The notes beneath the pieces are model-generated. The model had not been told where the DNA came from. It was given only the letters and a program-made list of their open reading frames with translations, and made no database searches. The position numbers and the translations under genes were made by a program. Below are positions 8,563-17,741 of a stretch of 56,288 nt of DNA, piece after piece; positions within the stretch are counted from its first letter, which is position 1, and each line of letters begins with the position of its first letter. The DNA lies in the NCBI GenBank assembly GCA_029936675.1, contig JAPYSB010000013.1, positions 1 to 56,288 of the forward strand, given 5' to 3'. This DNA comes from Dehalococcoidia bacterium. Lineage in GTDB: Bacteria > Chloroflexota > Dehalococcoidia > Lucifugimonadales > UBA826.

Positions 8563-11202
8563 TTAAGCTGCCAGACCGCAGCACCGTTTGTATTTTTTGC
8601 CACTCCCACATGGGCATTGTTCGTTTCTCCCAACTTTTGTACCAACAGAACGTTTAGGTGACCTATTGGAACTGTTCGTTTTAAAAACAGATTTACTTTG
8701 ACTGGCTACTTTGGAGTTCAAACGGGTTTGAGTACCTAATTCCGGATCTATGGGAGTCCCTGTCTTAAATATGGTGTGAACCACATCATCTACTATTTTA
8801 GACTGCAAATTTTGGAACAATTCATGGCCTTCTTTCTTGTACATAACCAGTGGATCTCGCTGTCCGACAGCTTGCAGGCTAATACCCTGACGGAGATTCT
8901 CCATGGCGGTAAGGTGCTGTACCCAGTTTGCATCAATCGTTCTAAGCATGATGTATCTTTCAATGGATCTCGCGTTATCATCTCCAAGTACCGCTTCAAA
9001 ACTACCGTATGTTTTTCCTATTTGATCTCTTACCTGATCAGAGTAATTTTTTTGTCCAGAACTGAAGACATATTCCGGATCGGTCAGGTCTCCGGTGAGT
9101 GGGATTATCCTCTCGACGCTCGTTGTCACATTTTGAATATCCCAATTTTCGGTCGCGGCACTCGACATGCCATCGGTGATTATTGCCTCACATTCTTCTT
9201 CAATCATCCGTTGTATCTTAGGCCGTAGTTCTACACCGTCTAAAACAGCATCTCTCTGTTCATAAATGACGTCTCTATGCGAGTTAACTACATCGTCATA
9301 TTCGACTAAATTCTTACGCATATCAAAATGGAACGACTCAACTTTAACTTGAGCACCTTCAATAGATCTTGAAATCATCTTATTCTCAATTGGGGTTTCA
9401 TCATCCATACCTGCCCAATCCATAATCGTCTGAATCCTCTCCCCTCCAAATCTTCTGACTAAATCGTCATCCAAGGCACAGAAAAATCTGGTTTCTCCCG
9501 GATCGCCTTGCCGCCCAGACCTACCTCTCAATTGATTATCTATCCGTCTAGCCTCGTGCCTTTCTGTACCAATTATGTAAAGGCCACCGACGCCCAATAC
9601 GTGGGCATGATCTTTTCCCCATTGGGCTACATCCTCTGAATCCGGCTCCATTGCGCCACCGAGAACTATATCTGTTCCCCGGCCTGCCATATTTGTAGCA
9701 ACTGTTACAGCCCCAGGCCGGCCGGCCTGGGCGACAATCGTCGCCTCTCTATCATGCTGCTTCGCATTTAATACCTCATGCTTAACTCCTTGTTTTTTTA
9801 ACAAAGCACTCAGAACCTCTGACCTATCTATGTCAGTGGTACCTACTAATACAGGCTGGCCTTTCTCGACTCTAGATTTGATCTCTTTTACTACAGCGTT
9901 ATATTTAGCCGCTTGGTCTCGATATATCAAATCCCCATGGTCGGTTCTCATAACTGGTTTATTAGTAGGGACGCTGAGAACCTCGAGCTTATAGATCTTC
10001 CAGAATTCCTCTGCTTCTGTCGCTGCAGTACCCGTCATGCCAGATAGTTTTGAATACAATCTAAAATAGTTTTGAAGGGTAATCGTGGCATAAGTCACAG
10101 ATTCCCTTTGCACAGCGATATTTTCCTTCGCTTCAAGGGCTTGATGAAGTCCATCAGAATACCTTCTACCTTCCATCAACCGCCCGGTGAATTCATCCAC
10201 AATCACAACCTTCCCATCTCTCACTACGTATTCCCTATCCTTTTTGTAAATAACTTCGGCCCGAACAGCGTTTTCTACAAAATGAGCTTGCCCGAAATTT
10301 TCAGTGTCATATAGATTATCTATTTTTAGAAATTTTTCGATCTTCGCTATACCGCTTTGGGTTAATGAGACTGATCGGTGCTTTTCCTCTACCGAATAAT
10401 CTTCTTCTTCTCTTAGACTAGGAACAATCTTGGCATATATGGAGTATTCATTGGGATTTTGTTCTGACGGACCACTTATTATCAAAGGTGTCCTAGCTTC
10501 ATCAACCAAAATATTATCAACTTCATCCACTATGGCGAAAGGTCGCCCTCTTTGAACCCTTCTTTCAGCAATATCCACCATATTGTCTCTTAAATAATCA
10601 AAACCAAAATCATTGTTTGTCCCATAGGTTATATCTGCCCCGTAAGCCTCTTGTCGGGTAATCCTCTTTTCTTTAACAGTATTTCCATCGAAGTCATCCG
10701 AATGAAATAAAGAAGCGTAATCATGTTGTAAAGCAGAGACGGAAACTCCCAATGAGTTGTAGATTGCTCCCATCCACTCCGCGTCTCTTTTAGCCAAATA
10801 ATCATTTACTGTGACAACATGGACTCCTTGGCCTGATAGTGAATTGAGAAATGCAGGCAAAGTTGCAACCAAGGTTTTTCCTTCACCAGTCCGCATTTCG
10901 GCGATTTTACCTTGGTGTAGAACTATCCCACCCAGTAGTTGAACATCAAAATGCCTTTGACTCAAGGTTCTTTTGGCGGCCTCTCTGGCCGCAGCAAACG
11001 CATCAGGTAGTAGATCGTCGAGTGATCTTCCTTCGTTAAAATCATTTCTTAGGGTATTTGATACGTCTTTTAATTCCCCTGCCGATTTCGCCTCATACAC
11101 AGCTTCTAAAGCGTTTATTTGGTCAACCAAAGGTCTAAGTTTATCTAGGGCTTTTTCGTCAGAGCTACCCAGTATATTAGTTATCGCTTTTAAAAAGGCC
11201 AT
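8563..11202 (-). CDS. secA: Protein translocase ATPase SecA
   Basis: 879 residues. Motor ATPase that drives preproteins through SecYEG at the cytoplasmic membrane. In order: N-terminal DEAD motor with MRTGEGKTLVATLP (Walker A) and IVDEVDNILVDEARTPL (Walker B), preprotein cross-linking domain, second motor domain with ATNMAGRGTDIVLGG and LRGRSGRQGDPGE, helical scaffold, then a basic linker and the C-terminal SEC-C zinc motif NEQCPCGSGKKYKRCC. The zinc motif supports SecB- or ribosome-related contacts in the family. The gene ends 23 bases from valS (convergent). A TATAAT lies about 35 bases before its start. Confidence 0.98.
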   Translation of the reverse strand: MAFLKAITNILGSSDEKALDKLRPLVDQINALEAVYEAKSAGELKDVSNTLRNDFNEGRSLDDLLPDAFAAAREAAKRTLSQRHFDVQLLGGIVLHQGKIAEMRTGEGKTLVATLPAFLNSLSGQGVHVVTVNDYLAKRDAEWMGAIYNSLGVSVSALQHDYASLFHSDDFDGNTVKEKRITRQEAYGADITYGTNNDFGFDYLRDNMVDIAERRVQRGRPFAIVDEVDNILVDEARTPLIISGPSEQNPNEYSIYAKIVPSLREEEDYSVEEKHRSVSLTQSGIAKIEKFLKIDNLYDTENFGQAHFVENAVRAEVIYKKDREYVVRDGKVVIVDEFTGRLMEGRRYSDGLHQALEAKENIAVQRESVTYATITLQNYFRLYSKLSGMTGTAATEAEEFWKIYKLEVLSVPTNKPVMRTDHGDLIYRDQAAKYNAVVKEIKSRVEKGQPVLVGTTDIDRSEVLSALLKKQGVKHEVLNAKQHDREATIVAQAGRPGAVTVATNMAGRGTDIVLGGAMEPDSEDVAQWGKDHAHVLGVGGLYIIGTERHEARRIDNQLRGRSGRQGDPGETRFFCALDDDLVRRFGGERIQTIMDWAGMDDETPIENKMISRSIEGAQVKVESFHFDMRKNLVEYDDVVNSHRDVIYEQRDAVLDGVELRPKIQRMIEEECEAIITDGMSSAATENWDIQNVTTSVERIIPLTGDLTDPEYVFSSGQKNYSDQVRDQIGKTYGSFEAVLGDDNARSIERYIMLRTIDANWVQHLTAMENLRQGISLQAVGQRDPLVMYKKEGHELFQNLQSKIVDDVVHTIFKTGTPIDPELGTQTRLNSKVASQSKSVFKTNSSNRSPKRSVGTKVGRNEQCPCGSGKKYKRCCGLAA

Positions 11203-11236
11203 TGTGTTTTGTTACCAGTTCCGTATTTCATGAAGA

Positions 11237-11265
11237 ATTATACGACTAGCACATTTATGAGCACC
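11237..11265 (-). promoter_or_regulatory. Candidate secA promoter
   Basis: On the minus strand a perfect TATAAT occupies 11242-11237, with GGTGCT 17 bases upstream as a weak -35. The start codon of secA is about 35 bases downstream, giving a short leader. I see no secM-like arrest peptide in the short leader. Confidence 0.45.
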
Positions 11266-11293
11266 AGCGGTTATGATCCAAAGTTAATGGAAT

Positions 11294-12244
11294 CTAAGAC
11301 TCAAACATTGCCCCCACTGAAAGGCCGCCATGGATTCTGTGAATCGCCTCCCCCAACATAGGAGCGATGGAAAGGACTGTTAATTTCGGACCGCGTTTTT
11401 CGCCTGGTACCGGTAATGTATCAGTCACCACAGTTTCAATGACGTCGCTCTGCCCCAATATTTCGCTAGCCTCCCCAGATAGCACTGGATGAGTAACAGC
11501 ACAATAAATATCATGCGCGCCATGTTTTTTTAAGGCCTGTGCTGTTGCTATCACAGTCCCGCCTGTGCCTAACTCGTCATCAACAATCAATGCGGTCTTA
11601 TTTTTGACATCTCCAATCAAGCTCACAGCTTCGACTCGGTCCTCATTGCCTATTCTATGCTTCTCCACCAATGACATACCAACATTCAAAAACCTGGCAG
11701 TATCTCTGGTTCTTTTTACATCACCTGCGTCAGTAGCAGAAGCCACCTCAATGCCTATGTCATTATTTTTGAAATACCCAGCCAACATCTGCACAGCAGA
11801 TAACTCATCAACCGGTATATTGAAAAACCCCTGTATTTGACCCGCATGAAGATCCACCGTTAAAACCCTGTCGGCCCCAGCGACTGTAAGTAAATTTGCA
11901 ACCAACCGAGCCGTTATTGGCACCCTAGGTTGGTCTTTCTTGTCACTACGTCCATAAGAATAATGTGGTATAACAGCCGTTATACGACCAGCAGATGCCC
12001 TTTTCGCAGCATCTATCATGACCAAAAGTTCCATTATATGGTCATTAACCGGGCGGCAGAAAGTCTGCATCAAAAAAACATCCTTTTCTCTGATGTTTTC
12101 TTTGAAACTTACGAATGTGTTGTCATTACTGAATTTAAAAACGTCACACTCACCTAAGGGAATACGTAAATAATCACAAATGTCAGCTGCAAGTTTAGGA
12201 TGAGAATTACCAGAAAAAATTTTTAAATCTTCAAAAGAAGGCAT
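11294..12244 (-). CDS. prs: Ribose-phosphate pyrophosphokinase
   Basis: 316 residues from ATG 12244, the standard PRPP synthetase length; an in-frame TTG at 12283 would add 13 residues without family similarity, so the ATG is preferred. The enzyme makes PRPP from ribose-5-phosphate and ATP for nucleotide, His and Trp synthesis. Motifs: DLKIFSGNSHPKLA at the N terminus, FLMQTFCRPVNDHIMELL, VIPHYSYGRSDKKDQPR, the catalytic-site DLHAGQIQGFF and the PRPP loop IVDDELGTGGT (DDxxxTGGT type). The leader contains a small hairpin and a strong extended -10. Confidence 0.95.
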   Translation of the reverse strand: MPSFEDLKIFSGNSHPKLAADICDYLRIPLGECDVFKFSNDNTFVSFKENIREKDVFLMQTFCRPVNDHIMELLVMIDAAKRASAGRITAVIPHYSYGRSDKKDQPRVPITARLVANLLTVAGADRVLTVDLHAGQIQGFFNIPVDELSAVQMLAGYFKNNDIGIEVASATDAGDVKRTRDTARFLNVGMSLVEKHRIGNEDRVEAVSLIGDVKNKTALIVDDELGTGGTVIATAQALKKHGAHDIYCAVTHPVLSGEASEILGQSDVIETVVTDTLPVPGEKRGPKLTVLSIAPMLGEAIHRIHGGLSVGAMFES

Positions 12245-12280
12245 ATTACCGTCATCTACATAGTATTTTGATATGAATAA

Positions 12281-12296
12281 CAACCTTTTATGGTTG
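12281..12296 (-). repeat. Hairpin in the prs leader (CAACC ... GGTTG)
   Basis: An inverted repeat with five-base arms CAACC and GGTTG around a six-base AT loop, about 37 bases before the prs ATG and downstream of the likely transcription start. It also covers the alternative upstream TTG start. It could modulate translation, but it is short and may be chance. Confidence 0.35.
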
Positions 12297-12320
12297 TTTC
12301 CGATCGGTTAAGCGAGCCGA

Positions 12321-12329
12321 ATTATAGCA
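12321..12329 (-). promoter_or_regulatory. Extended -10 promoter for prs
   Basis: Read on the minus strand the bases give TG-C-TATAAT, a perfect -10 with the extended TGn element. A recognisable -35 is not obvious at 16-18 bases. Transcription would begin near 12314, giving a leader of about 70 bases with the CAACC/GGTTG hairpin inside. Confidence 0.6.
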
Positions 12330-12437
12330 CAGCAAAAGACACTCAATCATGGAGGTTTCCTTACTAGTATTGCTTATTCCGCCAAGGTAACTGATACTTT
12401 TCTTTCCTATCGTTAGGATGTTTATCAGGACAATAAA

Positions 12438-13676
12438 ATGGCAAAACAATTACCAGTAAAACCTCAGTTAAGAGATTTATCTCCTCGGTGGATACAAAGG
12501 CAGGATGGAGTTTTTCTCCATCTTGAAGATGATCTAGGGCTGGCGAAGACCGCCGTACAAATACCCCAAAACCTAACTCCAATACTTTTGTTATGTGACG
12601 GAACGAGAACACTCCCATCTATTAATGGTGGCTTATTACTCCAAGGTATATCAATAGGGGAAGAAAGAATCTATAAACTTATTGAACAGTTGGATGACGC
12701 TTTGTTATTGGAAAACGGTAAATTTACTGGTGAAAAAAATAAGGCCATCCAAAAGTATCGGAATTCTAAAAATCGGCCAATGTCTTTCGCAGGCACAATA
12801 TATCCTGCCACAACTTCTGATCTAGATCTTTTCATAGAAGAGAGCAAGTCAAAATTCAGACGATCTGGTCAGTCGGATAAATATGATGGGGTCTTACAAG
12901 GACTGCTATCACCACATATTGATTTCGCCAGAGGCTACGCCACTTATGCAGAGTTGTGGAAGGAAAGTGAAGAGGATTTAGATGGCATTGAACAAGTGGT
13001 CATTCTAGGAACAGATCACACCGGCGGTTTAGGATCCATAACCCCCACTATGCAAAACTACCAAACTCCCTACTCAGAGCTGGAAACAGACTTGGAAGGG
13101 ATCAAATTGGTAGAGGCTGCTATTGCAGGAAAAGATCCCTACAATGAGGAATTACATCATCTCAAGGAGCATTCCATTGAACTAGCCTTGACCTGGCTTC
13201 ACAATTCCATGAGAGGAAAACAGTTCAAATTGCTGCCGATATTATGTGGTTCCTTTCAGAAGTTTATTATCGACAAACAACAACCGGACACTGATCAAAC
13301 CATTAGTAATGTGATTGACTCAATCTCCGAATATCGAAAAAAAGCGAGAACTTTGGTAATTGCGGCAGGAGATTTAGCACATGTTGGCCCGGAGTTTGGC
13401 GACGCAGCCCCTATAGATGAATTATCTCTTGCGAATCTAGCATCAAAAGACCATATTTCTCTAGCAAGTATTGAAAAAGGAGATCCTAATAAATTTTTTG
13501 AAACGAGTGCTGAAGAAACAGATGTAAGAAAAATTTGCGGACTTACTCCCATATACCTGATGGGGAAAATTTTGAGCGACTGTAAAGGATACAGCGTTGG
13601 GTATGATCAATGTCCAGCAGATCAGAACAAAACATCTGTTGTATCTATTGCTGGCACTTTGTTATTTGGTGAATGA
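12438..13676 (+). CDS. MEMO1-type protein (AmmeMemoRadiSam system protein B) with N-terminal extension
   Basis: 412 residues. The first ~120 residues form a separate N-terminal module (DGTRTLPSINGGLLLQG, then a DDALLLENG helix) seen in the bacterial long form. The MEMO domain follows: SPHIDFARGYATYAELW, VVILGTDHTGG, HHLKEHSIELALTWLHN and VIAAGDLAHVGPEFGD. The conserved His and Asp residues of the putative metal site are retained. MEMO proteins resemble extradiol dioxygenases; the bacterial role is not settled, though genomes often also encode an AMMECR1 protein and a radical SAM partner. Neither partner is in this window. It is divergent from prs and 12 bases upstream of the mutarotase gene, so it may share that operon. 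Confidence 0.83.
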   Translation: MAKQLPVKPQLRDLSPRWIQRQDGVFLHLEDDLGLAKTAVQIPQNLTPILLLCDGTRTLPSINGGLLLQGISIGEERIYKLIEQLDDALLLENGKFTGEKNKAIQKYRNSKNRPMSFAGTIYPATTSDLDLFIEESKSKFRRSGQSDKYDGVLQGLLSPHIDFARGYATYAELWKESEEDLDGIEQVVILGTDHTGGLGSITPTMQNYQTPYSELETDLEGIKLVEAAIAGKDPYNEELHHLKEHSIELALTWLHNSMRGKQFKLLPILCGSFQKFIIDKQQPDTDQTISNVIDSISEYRKKARTLVIAAGDLAHVGPEFGDAAPIDELSLANLASKDHISLASIEKGDPNKFFETSAEETDVRKICGLTPIYLMGKILSDCKGYSVGYDQCPADQNKTSVVSIAGTLLFGE

Positions 13677-13688
13677 GGCAAGGTAAAG

Positions 13689-14012
13689 ATGAAAAGGGTT
13701 GGATTTTTACTGAAAGTACGAGAAGAGTACATAGAAGAATACAAAACCCACCACCAAAATGTGTGGGAGGAAATGAAAAACGCTTTGGTTAAACATGGAT
13801 GGAATAACTATTCTTTATTCATCAGACCAGATGGTCTGTTGTTCGGCTATTTTGAAGCGAGAGAATCTTTCGCTAAGTCTCTTGAGGGGATGGAAACAGA
13901 GGAAATTAACACTGATTGGCAAGAATTTATGTCACCATATTTTGAAATCCTTGAAAGCTCAGCTCCTGACCAATCCATGTTGGAGCTCGAAGAAGTTTTC
14001 CATCTAGATTGA
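13689..14012 (+). CDS. L-rhamnose mutarotase family protein
   Basis: 107 residues, the RhaM size. RhaM-fold mutarotases interconvert alpha and beta anomers of L-rhamnose, and relatives act on L-fucose. Compared with E. coli RhaM the line EEYKTHHQNVWEEM matches the segment with catalytic Tyr18 and His22, NNYSLFI and the WQEFM segment are kept, and the C-terminal LEEVFHLD matches the family end. It is the first gene of a three-gene cassette with an SDR dehydrogenase (17-base gap) and a lactonase, which suggests the non-phosphorylative oxidation route for L-rhamnose or L-fucose. Which sugar is used cannot be told from sequence. Confidence 0.85.
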   Translation: MKRVGFLLKVREEYIEEYKTHHQNVWEEMKNALVKHGWNNYSLFIRPDGLLFGYFEARESFAKSLEGMETEEINTDWQEFMSPYFEILESSAPDQSMLELEEVFHLD

Positions 14013-14028
14013 GTAGGAGAAAAACATT

Positions 14029-14790
14029 ATGAGACTAGAATCTAAAAAAGTGATTGTGACCGGAGGTGCGTCGGGAATAGGGCGGGCGATATGCAAAATA
14101 TTCGCCTCAGAAGGCGCCTCAATAGTAGTAGCTGATATAGATGAATCTGGCTCCCAAGAAACATTGTCTCAGATAGAAACAGCTGGAGGAAAAGCTATTG
14201 CAGTAACCACAGATGTCTCTTCAGAAGACAGCGTCTCCAAAATGATAGAAGAATCGTCATCTTTCCTAGATGGAATCGATATCCTCGTCAACGACGCTGC
14301 CGCATTTATATTCGGAAAGGTGGAAGATGTTGGGTACAAGGATTGGGAAACAGTGTTCGGGGTTAATGTTATTGGAGCCGCCAACACTGTAAAACACTCG
14401 TTACCATACTTGAAGGAATCTACCTCTCCTAACATAGTAAACATCGCCTCTGTAAGTGGATTTATAGCCCAACCTGCTTTTGTCCCATATAACGCTTCGA
14501 AAGGAGCCTTGCTTCAGCTGACCCGCTGTCTTGCTATGGACCTTTCAGAATTTAATATAAGGGTGAACGCAGTCTGCCCAGGGGCTATATACACCCCGGC
14601 CACAGAAAGGCATATAGCCTTCGAAAATGCGGACAGGGATGAATTCTTGGAAAAAGCAGGCCAAGATAGCTTCCTCAAAAGGGTAGGCAGACCTGAAGAA
14701 GTCGCATATGCAGCCCTTTTCCTAGCCTCGGATGAAGCATCTTTCATCACAGGAAGTCATCTGGTGGTGGATGGAGGGGCCACGGTATGA
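14029..14790 (+). CDS. SDR dehydrogenase, probably L-fucose/L-rhamnose 1-dehydrogenase-like
   Basis: 253-residue classical short-chain dehydrogenase. NAD(P)-binding TGGASGIG at residues 11-18, NDAAA in place of the usual NNAG, and the catalytic Ser141, Tyr154 (YNASK) and Lys158. The C-terminal LVVDGG is standard. GGAG precedes the ATG. Its stop overlaps the next start by four bases (ATGA), so it is translationally coupled to the lactonase. Between a mutarotase and a lactonase, oxidation of an aldose at C1 to the lactone is the natural reaction. The sugar is inferred from context only. Confidence 0.82.
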   Translation: MRLESKKVIVTGGASGIGRAICKIFASEGASIVVADIDESGSQETLSQIETAGGKAIAVTTDVSSEDSVSKMIEESSSFLDGIDILVNDAAAFIFGKVEDVGYKDWETVFGVNVIGAANTVKHSLPYLKESTSPNIVNIASVSGFIAQPAFVPYNASKGALLQLTRCLAMDLSEFNIRVNAVCPGAIYTPATERHIAFENADRDEFLEKAGQDSFLKRVGRPEEVAYAALFLASDEASFITGSHLVVDGGATV

Positions 14791-15665
14791 ATCCCGATGG
14801 ATTAAAATTCGTGGATGCGCACGTCCACTTTTATGATATGAAACATCCAGCACTATACTACGGTCATTGGCAACCAGATGAAGACCATCCATTCCTGGGA
14901 GCACAAACCCGAATATTGGGATCCAAAAATTATCTCGCAGAAGACTTCCTGGAAGATTCACGAATACACGGAGTAACTAAAGCTGTACACGTTCAGGCAG
15001 CTATAGGTTCGAAAAACCCAGTGGAAGAAACTAAATGGTTGCAAGAGGTTTATCAAAAAACAGGAATACCGAATGCTATAGTTGGGCATGTTGACCTCAG
15101 GGATACAGGAGCCAACACTGTAATCGAACGTCACTTGGAATACCCTAATTTCAAAGGTATCCGTGACTTTTCACATGGAGAATATTTGGTGAGTGACCAA
15201 TTTAGACGTGGATACAGTTTGCTTGAAAAATACGACCTTATTTCAAGTATCTCGGCACAATGGCAAGACATGGAAAATCTTGCAGGCCTGGCCAAAACCT
15301 ACCCTAATATAACAATAGTCCTAGACCATGCAGGGTTTCCTGAAAAGAGAACCGTTGAATATTTCGACAATTGGAAGGCCGGAATGGAAAGAATTTCAAA
15401 TATTGACAACATTTTTTGCAAAATATCGGGGCTTGGTATGGGCGACAATAACTGGACTACAGAATCTATTAGACCGTATGTGGAAACATGCATTGAACTC
15501 TTCGGAATAAAGCGATCTCTATTCGCCACGAATTGGCCGATCGACAGCCTGTGGAGTGAATATGGTGACGTAGTTAAGGCCTATCGCGAGATAACTAGGA
15601 ATTACTCGGACTCTGAACTCGAAAGATTGTTTTCAAAAAATACAGAGGAAATATATCAGATATAA
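14787..15665 (+). CDS. COG3618 amidohydrolase, probable sugar lactonase
   Basis: 292-residue amidohydrolase_2 (PF04909) protein of the COG3618 group, which includes L-fucono-1,5-lactonase and L-rhamnono-lactonase. The metal/active-site residues include His12 and His14 in VDAHVHFYD, a central histidine in LDHAGFP and Asp in FATNWPID. The gene overlaps the SDR stop by four bases. In the cassette it would hydrolyse the lactone made by the dehydrogenase to the acid. A dehydratase (enolase superfamily) and an aldolase would complete the pathway and are not adjacent. Confidence 0.83.
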   Translation: MNPDGLKFVDAHVHFYDMKHPALYYGHWQPDEDHPFLGAQTRILGSKNYLAEDFLEDSRIHGVTKAVHVQAAIGSKNPVEETKWLQEVYQKTGIPNAIVGHVDLRDTGANTVIERHLEYPNFKGIRDFSHGEYLVSDQFRRGYSLLEKYDLISSISAQWQDMENLAGLAKTYPNITIVLDHAGFPEKRTVEYFDNWKAGMERISNIDNIFCKISGLGMGDNNWTTESIRPYVETCIELFGIKRSLFATNWPIDSLWSEYGDVVKAYREITRNYSDSELERLFSKNTEEIYQI

Positions 15666-15678
15666 CTCAGTGGTTTTA

Positions 15679-16011
15679 TCAATATGCTGAAGTGGGGCTG
15701 CAATAAATTTTTATCATGGCAGCCCACCCAACAACAGGTATTAGCCATAAAAGCAACCACCACCATCTTTTGTTTTGATCATGAAGACGCCTTACACTTA
15801 TTGAAAAAGTAGGGCATAGCATCACAATCCAAAACATCGTAGTCAGAGGATAAAAGGGTAGGGAACTAAATAAAACAGCGTCAACAATAAATAAAGGCAA
15901 ACCGCAAATCGTTTCAAATAAAATGAAAAACCATATCTCGCCTCTAGTCGACCGACCTCTAAAATCTGACCATCTTCTAAAGGCTAAATTTATTGCAAGT
16001 GAGAAGGTCAC
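15679..16011 (-). CDS. DUF805 family membrane protein
   Basis: 110 residues from GTG 16011 with AGGA ten bases upstream. Family PF05656 signatures: FRGRSTRGEIWFF near the N terminus and VRRLHDQNKRWWWLL near residue 73. About three membrane helices are visible (FILFETICGLPLFIVDAVLF, MFWIVMLCPTF and the Trp/Leu/Ile-rich C-terminal stretch). Function unknown; such proteins sit in the cytoplasmic membrane. It is convergent with the lactonase gene and 12 bases from the monooxygenase gene, which lies upstream on the same strand. Confidence 0.82.
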   Translation of the reverse strand: MTFSLAINLAFRRWSDFRGRSTRGEIWFFILFETICGLPLFIVDAVLFSSLPFYPLTTMFWIVMLCPTFSISVRRLHDQNKRWWWLLLWLIPVVGWAAMIKIYCSPTSAY

Positions 16012-16023
16012 TTTTCTTTGTTC

Positions 16024-17664
16024 CTATGAGATTTTAAATCCATCATAGCCGTTTTGTGCTACCTCATCACAGTACTCCCGATATGGTGGTATGCCCCCAG
16101 CGTACGGCATGAAGATTCGTTTTTTGCCAGGTATATTGGCGCCCACATACCATGAATTACAAGTATATCTCAAAGTATTTCGGGCAATTTCCTCCACTTG
16201 GTTAGTCCAATATTCTTCAGCAGCTAACTCTGCTTCGATTTCAGAGTGGCCACCTAGTTCCATATAATTTAGACAGTCTCTTATCCATTCCACATGCTGC
16301 TCAATTGAAGTCATCATGTTGGAGAGGACAGAAGGGCTACCGGGCCCCGTTATAGTGAACATATTTGGGAATCCAGACATGCTTAATCCAAGATAGCTTT
16401 TTGGTCCTTCTGACCAAATTTCTTTCAGCTTGCATCCATCTTTTCCGGTTATATTCATCGACAGTAGAGCTCCAGTCATAGCATCAAACCCGATAGCAAA
16501 AACTATGATGTCGAACCCATAAATCTTCTTTTTCGTTTGAATTCCTTCTTTCACCAGGCCTTGGATGGGGTCAGAATTGACATCAAGGAGAGTCACGTTG
16601 TTACGGTTATAAGTTTCATAATAATCCGTATCAGCACACAAACGTTTACAACCAATAGTGTTTGTCGGGGTAAGTAGTTCTGCCGTTTCAGAATCTCGAA
16701 CTGTTTCTCGTATTTTATTTCTAACAAATTCGGCCGCTGTGAAATTAGCCTCATCGCTGGTTCCAATATCAGAATAAGCAGCGGTGAAACCTGTCCCTCC
16801 TTCGTTCCACCTCTTCTGGTATTCTTGGGTTCTAGTTGTTTTGGAAACTGATAGGGCCGAATCGATCCCAGCCTTCAAAGATGCTATTCCAGCGCGGTTT
16901 GCTTTTGCCTCTGCTCTTACTTCAGAATATCTGCTTTTTACACCTTCCACCTCACTTTCAATCAAAGGTCGATTCTTCGCCGGAATGGAATAATTTGCAG
17001 TCCTTTGGAAAACGGTTAAATGTTTAGCTTCTTTGGCTATTACTGGTATTGCTTGAACTGCGGTGGAGCCAGTTCCGATGATACCGACAGTTTTGCCCGA
17101 AAAATCGATTCCACTATGAGGCCATCTGCCAGTTATATACCAGTCCCCTTGAAATTCTTCGATGCCTTTAAATTTTGGTTCATTCACAGATGAAAGAGTG
17201 CCTGTAGCCATCACACAAAACCTGCCTTGAAATTCTTCTTTCGAAGAGGTTTGCAGCAACCATTTTTGTTTGTGTTGGTCATATCTAACCGAGGTGACCC
17301 TAGTTTGGAATTTGATATGCTTCCGCAAATCAAACCTGTCCGCTACATGGTTAGCATATTCCAATATTTCAGGCTGGGTGGAAAACCTATGGCTCCAATT
17401 CCATTCCTGTTGCAATTCTTCGGAAAAAGAATAGGAGTACTCCATACTCTCCACATCACATCTCGCACCTGGGTATCTGTTCCAATACCAGGTACCCCCG
17501 ACTCCTGTTGCCTCTTCCAAAACAAGTACATTTAGGCCCGTTTTCCTTAGCTCGTGTAGCATATACATGCCAGCAAACCCAGCACCTACCACTATCACAT
17601 CATAGACAACTGTACCGCTATTTATTAGATCTAATTCAGATTTCAGTGAAGTCAATTTTGGCAC
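16024..17664 (-). CDS. Flavin-containing monooxygenase of the Baeyer-Villiger (CHMO-like) type
   Basis: 546 residues, the size of type I Baeyer-Villiger enzymes. FAD site GAGFAG at 27-32 and NADPH site GTGSTA at 197-202 are both present, with GGTWYWNRYPGARCD and YSYSFSEEL also typical. The fingerprint FxGxxxHxxxW is read at 171-181 as FQGDWYITGRW: Ile177 stands where the family has His. This residue takes part in NADP control, so activity may be altered. It likely oxidises a ketone or acts as an NADPH oxidase; the substrate is unknown. GTG 17664 lies very close to AGGG; TTG 17655, with better spacing, may be the true start. Confidence 0.85.
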   Translation of the reverse strand: MPKLTSLKSELDLINSGTVVYDVIVVGAGFAGMYMLHELRKTGLNVLVLEEATGVGGTWYWNRYPGARCDVESMEYSYSFSEELQQEWNWSHRFSTQPEILEYANHVADRFDLRKHIKFQTRVTSVRYDQHKQKWLLQTSSKEEFQGRFCVMATGTLSSVNEPKFKGIEEFQGDWYITGRWPHSGIDFSGKTVGIIGTGSTAVQAIPVIAKEAKHLTVFQRTANYSIPAKNRPLIESEVEGVKSRYSEVRAEAKANRAGIASLKAGIDSALSVSKTTRTQEYQKRWNEGGTGFTAAYSDIGTSDEANFTAAEFVRNKIRETVRDSETAELLTPTNTIGCKRLCADTDYYETYNRNNVTLLDVNSDPIQGLVKEGIQTKKKIYGFDIIVFAIGFDAMTGALLSMNITGKDGCKLKEIWSEGPKSYLGLSMSGFPNMFTITGPGSPSVLSNMMTSIEQHVEWIRDCLNYMELGGHSEIEAELAAEEYWTNQVEEIARNTLRYTCNSWYVGANIPGKKRIFMPYAGGIPPYREYCDEVAQNGYDGFKIS

Positions 17665-17741
17665 CCTAGCAAGTTACTTCTTGAACTCAATTTGCAGAAT
17701 TATACCTAATTTAGCGATGAGGATACTGAGTTTGGCATTGC

